Source: Oasisia sp. SBJ-2009
Lineage: Eukaryota; Annelida; Polychaeta; Sabellida; Siboglinidae
Assembly: GCA_964017155.1 (NCBI GenBank)
Contig: OZ024856.1
Span: forward strand, 45,517,610-45,581,609
Length of the DNA: 64,000 bases
Reading direction: 5' to 3'
In this document: piece by piece, positions 37,001 to 50,620 of the stretch
Layout: every line of letters begins with the position of its first letter
How positions within the stretch are numbered: position 1 is the first letter of the stretch
Translations under genes and position numbers: made by a program
Notes under the pieces: generated by a model
Told to the model about the DNA's origin: nothing
The model's database searches: none
What the model saw: the letters and a program-made list of their open reading frames with translations, nothing else

Positions 37001-40000
37001 TGGGCAAAATTCAGAAAGGTTTCCACTTCAAAATAATAAACCTTTATGAAATATTAAGCAACTTAGCAAAAAAAACATATTTGCATAATATGACACAAGT
37101 CCACATATAAAGGTCACCAGTCCACATATAAAGTTCACCAGTCCACATATAAAGGTCATCAGTCCACATATAAAGTTCACCAGTCCACATATAAAGGCCA
37201 CTGTGCCACTAAAGTTCACTGCACTGTTTGCCCAAGCCACCTTTCTTGCAAGCCGAGGCTCTTTGGTACTGCCTCCATTTGCCTGACAGATTGTTGCATT
37301 CGACAACTGTCTGCTTTTGCTGCTGACATCCTCATTCAACCACCACTTGGCATACCCATCACCTCATAGCTGTGTGTCACAGTTGATATAACACCTTGGT
37401 TGGACTTGCCTATTGCTGAACATGTTGCCGAGACAATACGAGTTAGTCCATCTTCGGGCACTTGCGCCACACCTTTGAGTGAAGGAACTCATTAGTGTTC
37501 TGGTTAGTCGTCTTTGCGAGATTGTGCAGCACAGTCCCCATTCGTTTCGCGATGTGATTCACACATTCTTCTTTGTTGATTGCCATGTCATCACCATGTA
37601 CACTTTCAGGGCATACAGGTGGGCATATGTGCTTGAATCTCCAACCGTAAGCATTGTGGTGTACTGGAAATTGTGTTTGTCCGCAAAGTTTGCCCACTAA
37701 ATCTCTGCTGCCGTCTTCTCCATTGCGTTGGAGAAACCCATGTCATTTACAGTGCTGATCATTCCTATCATTTCTTGAAATTCTCAGTGTCCCAGCCTCC
37801 GTACCACGCCACAGCACACGCACAACTCTGACAGTACAATGACAAGATGGTGAAGTCTATCACCAGTCCTGTCACCATCTCCACAACACATCCAATGCCA
37901 TAGAGAGAACTGTGACCCGAGTCAACCACGAACCATCGACACTCACCGTGAGTTCCATCACATCAGACTCGTCAATGGAGGGATCAAGTCTTGTGTAGAC
38001 GTTGCGCACGATCTCTGCAGACCCACACATGACGACGTTCACAACACGCATGCTTGCATCACAGATGACATCTGGTGTTTGAGGAAGGTCTTCCTGGTCA
38101 TCACCGGCATGTCAAGGATGTCAAAGAATTTCTCTAGTCCTGCGTACCCGACACCCATGTCCATCGTTGCAGAGTCAACCGATCGCACCACAACGAACAG
38201 GGCATTTGTTGCCTGCGTCTCTTCAATCCATTCAGAAGTTGAGCGAAATGTCTCCCGTCCACAGACCATGTGAAGGGAGCAGTCGATGGCAATATGGCAC
38301 AGCATACAGTAACCGTTGAGAGGCCTTCTCGGAAAATCACATAATTCACACTTGATTTGTCAGAAACAAAGACGTAGCAATGATAGGCATCAGATAAAAG
38401 GCATGTTTTTGACACAAACTTTATTTCAACAGTATAACATACATGAATAACAAGCGCCATATCGGTGGCGGGCAATGTGGAGCTTCCGGTTGTTTTTTCT
38501 TGTGAAATTGGTTCACAATCCGGGCACAATTGGAGTTGACCCTGTGGTAGTAGCGTGGAGGGGGAGGGGGAGGGGGAGGGGGAGGGGGAGGGGGAGGGGG
38601 AGGGGGAGGGGGAGGGGGAGGGGGGGGAGGCGGAGGGGAGGGGAGGGGAGGGGAGGGGAGGGGGAGGGGGAGGGGGAGGGGGAGGGGGCCCCTGATGGCG
38701 TCGGCAAAAGTCCAACCGTTTCTCAACATGACTTGTTCTCTTATACAAGGACAAGTGAATGATGACAACGAAAAACGGGGGCTCTTATATACATTTATGT
38801 TATGGTGGTCGTTCAAGTCACGTGTGCGTGTCGAAAATGAAAAGTCCGTTACCAACCAATCGGATTTTGAACCAACCAATCAGAAGTCGGCAAGAATACG
38901 GTCAGACTTTGATACATTGTTCCAAGAATGCTGTTTTTAGCATCAGCGCACATGTTTATTGTAACATTGCATCAAGTTTGCTGAAAAAATCTAGGGGTGA
39001 CGGAGTGCATAAGAGAATTCTGGGAGTATTAGGCTACAAGGTGGCACCACCTGTTCATCACCTATCCACCACAGGGCGCCACTTGCTCATATCCTACTCA
39101 CCAAAAATAAGACGGAAGAATTTAGGCCATACTACTTGACGACCTATCTGCAGGGAGAATTTAGACCATACTAGTTGATGATCTATCCACCAGTGGCGCC
39201 ACTGCTTTATCAGCTATCCACCAGGAGTGCCACTGGTTCATCACCTACCCGTTTGGAGCGCCAGTGGTTCATCACCAATCCATCTGCGGTGTCAGTGGTT
39301 CATCACCAATCCATCTGCGGTGCCAGTGGTTCATCACCAATCCATCTGCGGTGCCAGTGGTTCATCACCAATCCATCTGCGGTGCCAGTGGTTCATCACC
39401 TACCCGTTTGGAGCGCCAGTGGTTCATCACCAATCCATCTGCGGTGCCACTGGTTCATCACCAATCCATCTGCGGTGCCAGTGGTTCATCACCAATCCAT
39501 CTGCGGTGTCAGTGGTTCATCACCAATCCATCTGCGGTGCCAGTGGTTCATCACCAATCCATCTGCGGTGCCAGTGGTTCATCACCAACCCATCTGCGGT
39601 GTCAGTGGTTCATCACCAATCCATCTGCGGTGCCACTGGTTCATCACCAATCCATCTGCGGTGCCAGTGGTTCATCACCAATCCATCTGCGGTGTCAGTG
39701 GTTCATCACCAATCCATCTGCGGTGCCAGTGGTTCATCACCAATCCATCTGCGGTGCCAGTGGTTCATCACCAATCCATCTGCGGTGCCAGTGGTTCATC
39801 ACCAATCCATCTGCTGTGCCACTGGTTCATCACCTATCCATCTGCGGTGCCACTGGTTCATCACCAATCCATCTGCTGTGCCACTGGTTCATCACCAATC
39901 CATCTGCGGTGCCAGTGGTTCATCACCAATCCATCTGCGGTGTCAGTGGTTCATCACCAATCCATCTGCGGTGCCACTGGTTCATCACCAATCCATCTGC

Positions 40001-43000
40001 GGTGCCACTGGTTCATCACCAATCCATCTGCGGTGCCAGTGGTTCATCACCAATCCATCTGCTGTGCCACTGGTTCATCACCTATCCATCTGCGGTGCCA
40101 CTGGTTCATCACCAATCCATCTGCTGTGCCAGTGGTTCATCACCAATCCATCTGCGGTGCCAGTGGTTCATCACCAATCCATCTGCGGTGTCAGTGGTTC
40201 ATCACCAATCCATCTGCGGTGCCACTGGTTCATCACCAATCCATCTGCGGTGCCAGTGGTTCATCACCAATCCATCTGCGGTGCCAGTGGTTCATCACCA
40301 ATCCATCTGCGGTGCCAGTGGTTCATCACCAATCCATCTGCGGTGTCAGTGGTTCATCACCAATCCATCTGCGGTGTCAGTGGTTCATCACCAATCCATC
40401 TGCGGTGCCACTGGTTCATCACCTATCCATCTGCGGTGCCACTGGTTCATCACCAATCCATCTGCGGTGCCACTGGTTCATCACCAATCCATCTGCGGTG
40501 CCAGTGGTTCATCACCAATCCATCTGCTGTGCCACTGGTTCATCACCTATCCATCTGCGGTGCCACTGGTTCATCACCAATCCATCTGCTGTGCCAGTGG
40601 TTCATCACCAATCCATCTGCGGTGCCAGTGGTTCATCACCAATCCATCTGCGGTGTCAGTGGTTCATCACCAATCCATCTGCGGTGCCACTGGTTCATCA
40701 CCAATCCATCTGCGGTGCCAGTGGTTCATCACCAATCCATCTGCGGTGCCAGTGGTTCATCACCAATCCATCTGCGGTGCCAGTGGTTCATCACCAATCC
40801 ATCTGCGGTGTCAGTGGTTCATCACCAATCCATCTGCGGTGCCAGTGGTTCATCACCAATCCATCTGCGGTGCCAGTGGTTCATCACCAATCCATCTGCT
40901 GTGCCACTGGTTCATCACCTATCCATCTGCGGTGCCACTGGTTCATCACCAATCCATCTGCTGTGCCACTGGTTCATCACCAATCCATCTGCGGTGCCAC
41001 TGGTTCATCACCAATCCATCTGCTGTGCCACTGGTTCATCACCAATCCATCTGCGGTGCCAGTGGTTCATCACCTATCCATCTGCGGTGCCACTGGTTCA
41101 TCACCTATCCATCTGCGGTGCCACTGGTTCATCACCTATCCATCTGCGGCGCCACTGGTTCATCACCTATCTGCTTACGATTCACATACTATTTGTAAAG
41201 TGGTGACTGGTGACACATATATGTGAACGTTTCATCTGTATAATATAATCAAGTCAATTTATAAATAAATATATATTCATTTTAAGAAATTATATAAAAA
41301 AATGGACCCTCCAGTCACTCCAATTTGGCACTAGACCTAGGTCTAGGATTGATCAGAGTCCAGACCTATCATATCAAGAGTGACAAGACTCAATTCCAAG
41401 AAGTGGGGTCTGTTTGAGCAAGTAGACAAATTGCGCCTAAAGCCTCGCAGGATTGTCTCTCTTATTTTTTATTTGGACTGGTTGGAGTATTGGGCTCTGT
41501 AGTACACCTGTTGTCTGCTAGACTGCCCCACAGTCAAATAAAAATAAATCATAGGTCGTTGTTCTACCTGTGTTAATTAATTTCGAGATGATTATCCCGG
41601 CTGAAAGCATCTGACACCACAGCACTAGTCAATATGACAAGGTACAGCAGTCTACAAGGTATACTAACAGTTTTAACTGAAGTTCTTAATATAATATACA
41701 GGCAGAATCCAAATCTTCTAATTCACATCAGTTGATAAGACATGGCCATAGACTAAGTCAAAAACCGTGCATCCTATCTGTGCTGTGTAAGTAGACTTTG
41801 TCTAGAACGTGTCTCACGCACCACAGCTGCTAGACCAGACAGTATAATTATTCCAATACGCTAACAGCATGAGGAGGTGTCAATGATGCATATTTTGACC
41901 TGTCACTGTGAATAAATTAAATAAAAAAATTGACAGAAGGATAGCACCACTGCATCATGAGCTATTACCCTGTAGAAATATTGCACAAAGAGAAGTTCAG
42001 AAGTATAGTTCAATATACACACTAACTGTTGACTAAAAAATTATGTTCAATAAATAGTACACATTGTTTGTCAAAACAAAGGCATTCCCCCCAAACAAAA
42101 AGAGCCAACAAATCGGAAGTCTGCAACGCTGTAAGCACTCAAAATAAATGCCACTATAGCATGCCTGGAAGGGGGGAAATGTGGCAAACTACTGACATCA
42201 TCTGATTGGTTGCACTTATGGTTCACTTTAGTATGGTTAGGATAGTAGCAACAATTTGATTAAGAAATCTATGAGAGGAAAAACACCATCTTCACAGCTA
42301 TAATTAGACTGTCTTGACTGGACAAGTGGCAATAATTCGTTCAGATTACTTCTGCAAGCAGATGATTTTGATTTTTCCAGCTATTATTGTAACAGTATTA
42401 CAGTAGACATGAATTTATCAGAAGTAAATGTAGGGGCTAGTGGGCCTGCATAAATTTAACTTCAGAGCATCAATGTTTTTGTTTAATTGAAAAAAGGAAC
42501 TATACACAATTTGCATCTTTCCCTGCTAAATTGTTTTGATTCCAAGTATGTATTTATGTATTTGTCATATACTATTTTGGGTAAATTTAACTTCAGAGCC
42601 TCAATGGCACTTACCTGTTGTGCACTCCTGCTAGCGTGGGCAGACACTCGTACTGCCCCATAGATTTTGATGTTGAAGTAGATATTTGTGAACAGTTAGT
42701 AATAGTATCATGTTTTGTTTTCACTATTATTAATTGAACAACAATGGTATGCTCGCATCACAGTAATTTCATCAAAATCTATGTATATGTGTACCATGAT
42801 ATAAATGTTTTTGTTTAATTGAAAAAAGGAACTATGCACAATTTGCATCTTTCCCGGCAAAATTATTTTGATTCCAAGTATGTATTTATGCATTTGTCAT
42901 ATATTATTTTGGGTAAATTTAACTTCATAGCCTCAATGGCACTTACCTGTGGTGTGCCTCTGCTAGCGTGGGCAGACGTCCGTACTGCCCCATAGATGTT

Positions 43001-46000
43001 GATATTGAAGGAGTAGATATTTGCGGAAAGTTAGTAAACAAATATATTACAAAACTTGTTATCATGTTTTGTTTTCACTATTATTAATTGAACAACAATG
43101 GTGTGCTCGCATCACAGTATTTTCACCAAAATCTACGTATATGTGTACCATGATATAAATGTTTTTGTTTAATCGAAAAAAAGGAACTATACACAATTTG
43201 CATCTTTCCCTGCAAAATTGTTTGGATTCCAAGTATGTATTTATGTATTTGTCATATATTATTTTGGGTAAATTTAACTTCAGCGCCTCAATGGCACTTA
43301 CCTGTCGTGCCTTCCTGATTGCGAGGTCAGACGCACCCACTTCCCCGAATGGGGTGGGAGCGTCTGCGACACTCGGGCCAGGAATAACCCAAAGCTACAG
43401 AAATGTAACTTCAGAGCCTCAATGGCACTTACCTGTCATGTGCTCCTGTTAGCTTGTGCAGACGCTCGTACTGCCCCATAGATGTTGATGTTGAAGGAGT
43501 AGATGCTACCAATCAGTTACTGTCGTCTTCTGTGTATTTGTACTCTGCTTGTTGATGTGGTAGTACACTGTATGTCCTCTGAGTCTCATCTCCCTCTCCC
43601 CTGGTGCTTCAGGGGTTAATGATTCCTTCAGTGAAATGTCATTCTCTGGGTCATTCCGAAATGATATCATTTTTTGCATCTTTCCCTGCTAAATTGTTTT
43701 GATTCCAAGTACATGTATGTATTTATATATTTGTCATATATATTTTTGGGTAACTCTGTTGTTTGTATTTATTAAAACAGAATGCTTGAAACATTGTGCT
43801 TATAAACTAAACACGACAATGCATCTTTGTAACTATAAATAATAACACTAAATTACAATAGCTTACTTGTCTGGTGTAAAAGTATTATGCCCCATTCCAC
43901 TTGACCCCATACAAATGTCATAGTGATGGTTGTAGCTTAAATACATCAACAATATCAGTCTTGCATAACCAAGATCCTCTACCTCTTTCTAAACATCCAA
44001 CTAATTGCATTATCCAGTTTGATGTAGGTTAGTGAGTAATCCTCTTTGTTGATGAGTTCGTTTCAACTAGCATGGTTATCATTGTTGTGGGGGGCAGATA
44101 AATCAACAACTAAACACTTCTTACCAGAGTAGTATGTGCATTCAGCCACACCAGATGAGCTCACCCTGAAGGTGGAGACAGGGGGTGTCTTAAAGGGGCC
44201 AACCAAATATCCCTTCTGCACTTCTGCATCAATTAAAGTGCCAACATTTTGCTAATGTTTTGTTGGGGCATTCAAAGGACACTGTTGGTCGTTCGTCAAT
44301 GCCTGTGAAAAAACATCTCTCAGGACGTTGACAAGTTTGAACACAAAATCCCTGTCTGGATGCTTAGTTAACTCCATCTCCAATCTCTATGAGAGTTGGG
44401 TTCCGTTCACCTCTGTGGTCTGCCTTTGTGTCGTCAGCTTTCTGTTGGCTGTCCTTGTCCCTGGGTGGCTTATTCTCCCAGGTTTAACTATTGATTTATG
44501 TGGACATATGATACTACCATGTGGATCCCTACAGACAAGACACGAATGGAGGAATTTGGAATTCTGCCTAGTGCATCCCTGTTCTCCATTAAAATGACTG
44601 TGCCCTACACTAATATGGGATTGCATTTGCATTAGCCCACATGGGACAAAAACCACTGAGGTGGGCCACACTGCCATACAACGAACACATGTTCGCAGTC
44701 CGAATAACAGGCAAAATAGCCCGTTCTCCCGAACCCCCAGTCTAACTTACTATTGTACCGCTGGATAAGGGCAGCGGCAAAGCCTTGTGATGTTCATACA
44801 AGGCAGTACCTTCTATCCTTGAGGCAATCCCTGCCTCCATTGCCTCATAGGCATCAAGCGCCTTGTGCCTGTCCCACACTTCACACATAACATTGCGATA
44901 ATTGTTAAATGCCGAGATAAACTCAGCCAACGTGAGATTATGGTTTAAGGGAGGGTCTGATGACAGTGGACGGAGGAGGTGGTGGGAGCCGTCGCCTCTC
45001 CCAAGTCAAAGTGGGGATCAACAGGGGAGTCAAATTAACGTCTTTACCGTCAATGATGGCTGCCCTCAGTGTAGTGGTATGGTCTCGACTTTCGGCAAGC
45101 TCTTGGAAGCGACATTGGACTTTGAGCAGCGCTACCATTGATAGGCAGCACACAACGAAACCCCAGTTGAGTGTTCAGTTTCTTCCATAGCTGACGGCAG
45201 GTTGTAGGTTTTTGGTAGCAAAGGTAGGTTCGTCGTCATCGATGGAGGCGGAAAGCCCCTCGTCGGCTAACGGATGACGTCCTGGTGGCATGGATAAGGA
45301 GAAGAATAATTTGTGGGTGTCTCTGTCGATCCCGGAGACAAGAATGCCCATTGTCAGTTGATCAGTCATCGATCATATCATAAACTCTGCACAGTCACTG
45401 ATACTATGCTTAAATATATATTAGTATTTGTGAACAGTTAGTAAGCAAAAATATTAGAAAACTTGTTATCATGTTTTGTTTTCACTATTATTAATTGAAC
45501 ACCAATGGTATGCTTGCATCACAGTAATTTCACCAGCATCTATTTATATGTGTACCATGATATAAATGTTTTTGTTTAATTGATAACAGGAATTATAAAC
45601 AATTTGCATCTTTCCCTGCTAAATTGTTTTTATTCCAAGTATGTATTTATGTATTTGTCATATATTGTTTTGGGTAACTTTATTGTGTGTAAAACAGAAT
45701 GTTTGACACATCATGCTTGTAAACTAAACACGATAATACATCTTTGTAAGTATAAATAATAACATAATAAATTAGAATAGCTTACTTGTGCATCTGTGCT
45801 GTTGGTTGGAACAATTTACTATGATACCATCTATGATTTGTGGATTATGTTATTTATTTATGTTACATAATTAAAACAATAACTTCTTGAATTAGCAGTT
45901 TCATTGACCATCTGCATGTATTGGGTGTGGCCAGGAAGGGGGTAGCATTTATGAAATATAGATTAACGTACATTACATTATCTTGAAAGAACTTGTATAG

Positions 46001-49000
46001 TGAGATTAAGATTATATTATTTACTACATTGTTGGTCTGTTGTTCTTCTAATCCACAAATTTACATATACATTATCTGTCAAATTGGGAACATTGACCGC
46101 AACTTTCCTACCTGCAGGTTACAGTAAAACCAATCACCACAAGACATTCGGTCGAAGGTCACACCCAGGGCCCAGACCTGTGTCCTAAGTGCTGATGCGC
46201 TGAGTTTCGAAAGTAGTCTAAATTGCCCACATCAAACTCCCTGTCTCACACAGGCACCGTGCTCATGACAACAGTGTCTACAAAATATGGATTGTAATAC
46301 TTATGCACATGACATTGTAAACATCGTGAACCTGTACAAGGAGGTTAAGACTATATTATTTACGACATTGTTGTTCCGTTGTTCTCATAATTCCAAGTCG
46401 TCGAGAATGAGGCTGGCCTTAGTTCCATTCTTGATTGCAATTTTTCACTTTAATCAAAAGAAATTGCGACATTTCCGGTTCTTTGAGTATGTTTCATATC
46501 TCTCACATAGAAGGATGTCTTCAAGTGTGGTGCAAATCTTTTCGTTGTCGATTCACTCAGAGTTGCATGACGGTCAAATGTCTTAGACTCCTAGTAAATA
46601 CTGACAGTGTCTTCAGACATGCAACTTGAGTGATACTGTTGGTTACTGATTTGTTGCTATGAGCATGTGTTGAGAAGCCGTGTACAAAACGTCATCAATA
46701 ATATTCTCTTATTATAACTGTAACCTCGGTAAACGGGTTCGTTATTATAAATAACAGTTACTTAGTAAGATGAACCATTTGTTTTCTAAACGTTTATTTA
46801 TTTGAAATCCCAAATCAGCTATTCCGGTAGATAAAATAGCTACTGTAATGTACCAGTCTGAGAGGTAAACCACATTATACTACGGAAATACATTCCATCT
46901 AAATAAATCTACACTTCACACCGAGACCACTGATGTTTGTATACAGTCAACAGCTCAACACAAACTCACTAACTCCTTACTTTAAAAAAATCTGTATTTG
47001 CACGCTCTCTGAACTTTGAACGCACTTTACCTTAACCCTACACCCTGTGTCGTATGTGCTTCCACGCTATAACGTCTCTGTGTGCGAAGAGACCATATAT
47101 GGCACTTACCTGCTGTCTGCCTCCGATAGCGTGCACAGACGCCCGTATTGCCCCTGATGGGATGAGAGCGTCTGCAGTACTCGGAACAACAGTTGACCGA
47201 ACCTACAGAAACATGTCACAAAATAGATAACATAGGCTTGGCAATTCTGCACAAAGTTATGTTAATGTGCCAAATGGTAAAAAATGTAAATCCTATGCGA
47301 CTGGCTCATTAGACTATTGACAGTCATTTACCAGAGGATATGTGAAAATAAACAATGGCTCATAGCTGTAGATCCCCAACTGATCCCTTGATTCGTGGCC
47401 ATCCGGTTCACAGTGTGTAACAAAACGAAAAAGCACAACTACAAATAGCATAATGTCATAATACAGTTTAATTATGACACGTCGATCGTGGCTCATGAAA
47501 CAGGTTTCTGTGCTGGCCGGCCGTGATATGTAGAGGTCAACAAATCCGAAGCTCATGTAGTTGCTCATACAGGTGCATTGTTGCCAGTAACACACGGCTT
47601 TAGGGACAAACGATGCAGTATATGTTGCACAGGTCGACGGATCAGGTAATGTTACCTACATTTTTGTAAAGTTTTAATTTAAGTTAAATTTGATAAACAG
47701 ATACGACAAGATGGTGTCAGCACTTACAGACAAACTAGTGTGTTCGTGTGTTCAATCCCTGCTTCAGACAGCCTACTTGTGTCTAGCCATGCATATTCTT
47801 GCAGCAGACATGGTCATATTCATTGTTCACCAACATCTGATGTACCTCAAGGGGTGATGTCGCAGGGTTATTAAAATGGTTAAATGTCGAAATAAAAACA
47901 ATACAAACAAATAAAAACAAGAAAAACGAATAAAAAACCGTTGACTCCATACAATCACAGACACAAGATTGGTGGGGACCAATTTCTATTTCTTTGTGGG
48001 CAAAAAGCTTGCCCACAAAGAAATAGAAATTGGTCACTGACAATGTCAGTGTTTCTTGCGTTACAAACGTATCATCACCAGTTCCCCACCAATCTTGTGT
48101 CTATGATTGTATGGAGTCAACGGTTTTTTATTCGTTTTTCTTGTTTTTATTTGTTTGTATTGTTTTTATTTCGTGCAGGATGACAAACTGCCATCTCTTT
48201 TGATTCATTTTTCAGAAAATGTAAGCTTTGAATCATTTCATTCTAAATATATGGACGGTGTAAATTTGTGTACTTTTAAACAAACAAATGGCTACGAAAT
48301 GTATCAGATGGCAGTCTCTTAGAATCTGCTTCCATGACATACTTCGCTTGCAACTGCTTCGCAGATTCTCGGAGCGGATCTGGTCACTGGTCACTGGTCA
48401 CTGGTCACTGGTCACTGGTCACTGGTCACTGGTCACTGGTCACTGGTCACTGGTCATGGTCACCAACACCTCAGGTACCTCAAGGGGTGGCGTCGCAAAT
48501 TTTTTAAATGGTTAAATGGTGAAATAAAAACTACAGAAAAAACAAACAAACTTCAGAGCATATATGGCACTTACCTGCTGTGTGCCTCTGTGCTCTTGGG
48601 CAGACACTCGTACTGCCCTGATGGGGTGGGTGCGTCTGCGGCACTTGTCTAGCAGTTGCCCGCCCCAATCTACAGAAACATGTCACAAATTAGACAACTT
48701 AGGCTTGGCAATGGTTACGCACCATTGCATCATGAGCTATTACCCTGTAGAGCCAATAAGTTGGAAGTCTGCGACGCTGTAACCACTCAAACTAAATGCC
48801 ACTATAGCATGTCTGGAAGGGGGGGAAATGTGGCAAACTTAAATGGTGAAATAAAAACAACAGAAAAAACAGCCAAAGACGTTTACACCGTAGGACCCCA
48901 GCCAGAACATGCATGGTGATAATACATTTGGAATGCAAGAAACAGTGATGTTGTCAGTAACCAATTTTCTTTGCACATATGTGGGCTAGCTGTCTGCAAG

Positions 49001-50543
49001 ATGACATAATTTCATCTCATACATCCATCTTTTCTTTTTCAGATAACATAAGTTTTGAATAATTTCAGTTCAAAGTTACACACAGTGCATATCATGACAA
49101 CAGCTAGCTTTTTGTTTTGTTTTCATTTCTGATAATCAAATGGTTACAAAATAGAAAAACACCCAAAAAGACTTTGACACCGGAGGAACCCAGCCATAAC
49201 TTGTGTGGTTTTGGAATGCAAGAAACAATGGAATTGTCTGTTACCAATTTTCATTTCTTTGTGCACATGTGGGAAAACTGTGTGCAAGATGACAAAAAAA
49301 GAAAAAAGAAAATATAAGCTTTGAATAATTTCATTCCAAAGATACACACTGTGCACATTGTGATGATGGCAAGCTTGTTTGTTTTCATTTTTTAACAACA
49401 CAAATGTCTATGAAATAAACAAGATAAACATGGGATGGCTGGTGACAGCTGACTGGCAGTGCATTGTGGGACATCAACCTCCCTCAGCCTACAAAATGTA
49501 TGCTCCATGTCCACTACAGCTGCCAGTGGCCAGGTGCCCTAGTTTGTTCTCATCATAGTTTCAAACACGCTGCTTGAATGACATTGTCAGTTACCAATTT
49601 GTATTTCTTTGAGCACATATGTGGGCAAGTTATTAGCAAAAAGTCATAATATCATCTCATATAGCCAGCTTTTCTGCAGAGTTACCTCAGAGTAACTTCA
49701 GCTTAAAGATGCAGACAGGGTACATTATAACTATGTAGACTTTTGTTGTGACGTTTTTGTTTACTCTTGTTTTCATGTACATGACTGACAAACGTATGGT
49801 GGTAACAGCCAACTGGCAGTGGCAGCGAGCCATCTCAAAAGTGGTCCTTTTCCATAACTGTTGCAAATATCTGAGTCTGTACTGAGTGAAGCTTCAGATG
49901 CACTACTTGAATGACATTGTTGGTGACTGGTTTGTTTTTCTAAGTGCCAAACAATAAAAACACTTTGTTTTGTTTTCCTTTTTTTAACAACTGGTTACAA
50001 AATGGAATAGAAAAACAAGAAAAAATGGACAAGAAGACACTGACACTGTAGAACACCAGCCATAACTTGCATGGTGGTATTGTATTTGGAATGCAAGAAT
50101 TTTTTTTAATAATTTCTATTTCTTTGTGCACATATACGTGGGCAAACTGTGTACAAGATGACAATATGGAGTCGAAAAACAAGAAGAAAACAACCAAAAA
50201 GGCATTGACACCGGATGCCAGCCAGAAGTTTGGTGGCAATAAATTTGTAATGCAAGAAAAATTGAATTGTCAGTTACCATTTTATATTTCTGTGTGCACA
50301 TGTGTGGGCTAGCTGTGTGCAAGATGACATATTATCATCTCATACATCCATTTTTTTGTTTTTGAGATAAAACAAGCTTTGAATAATATACAAGACAGTT
50401 CACATTATGATGATAGCTAGCTTTTTGTTTTGTTTTAATTTTTTAACAACTGGCTACAAAATGGAATAGAAAAACAAACAAAAACGGACAAAAAGACATT
50501 GACAGCCAGAATGTGCGTGGTGGTACTACAATGATTGCACCAA

Positions 50544-50620
<77 letters not shown>

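Noticed and set aside
38134..38879. Pro/Ser-rich and Gly/Arg-rich ORFs
   Set aside because: Products of the (GGGGGA)n simple repeat.
39230..41170. Possible CRISPR-like array
   Set aside because: The repeats are directly contiguous with no unique spacers, and the genome is animal.
39175..41226. Long open frames of 640-680 codons in all three plus frames
   Set aside because: They are the translation of a 31-bp satellite in three rotations. There is no start context, domain or codon bias that would indicate a protein.
48379..48454. Interstitial telomere
   Set aside because: The unit CTGGTCA is not TTAGGG or a known animal telomere variant.
48288..48515. SLVTGHW repeat peptide
   Set aside because: Product of the 7-bp CTGGTCA repeat; seven is not a multiple of three, so the frame cycles, as expected of a simple repeat.
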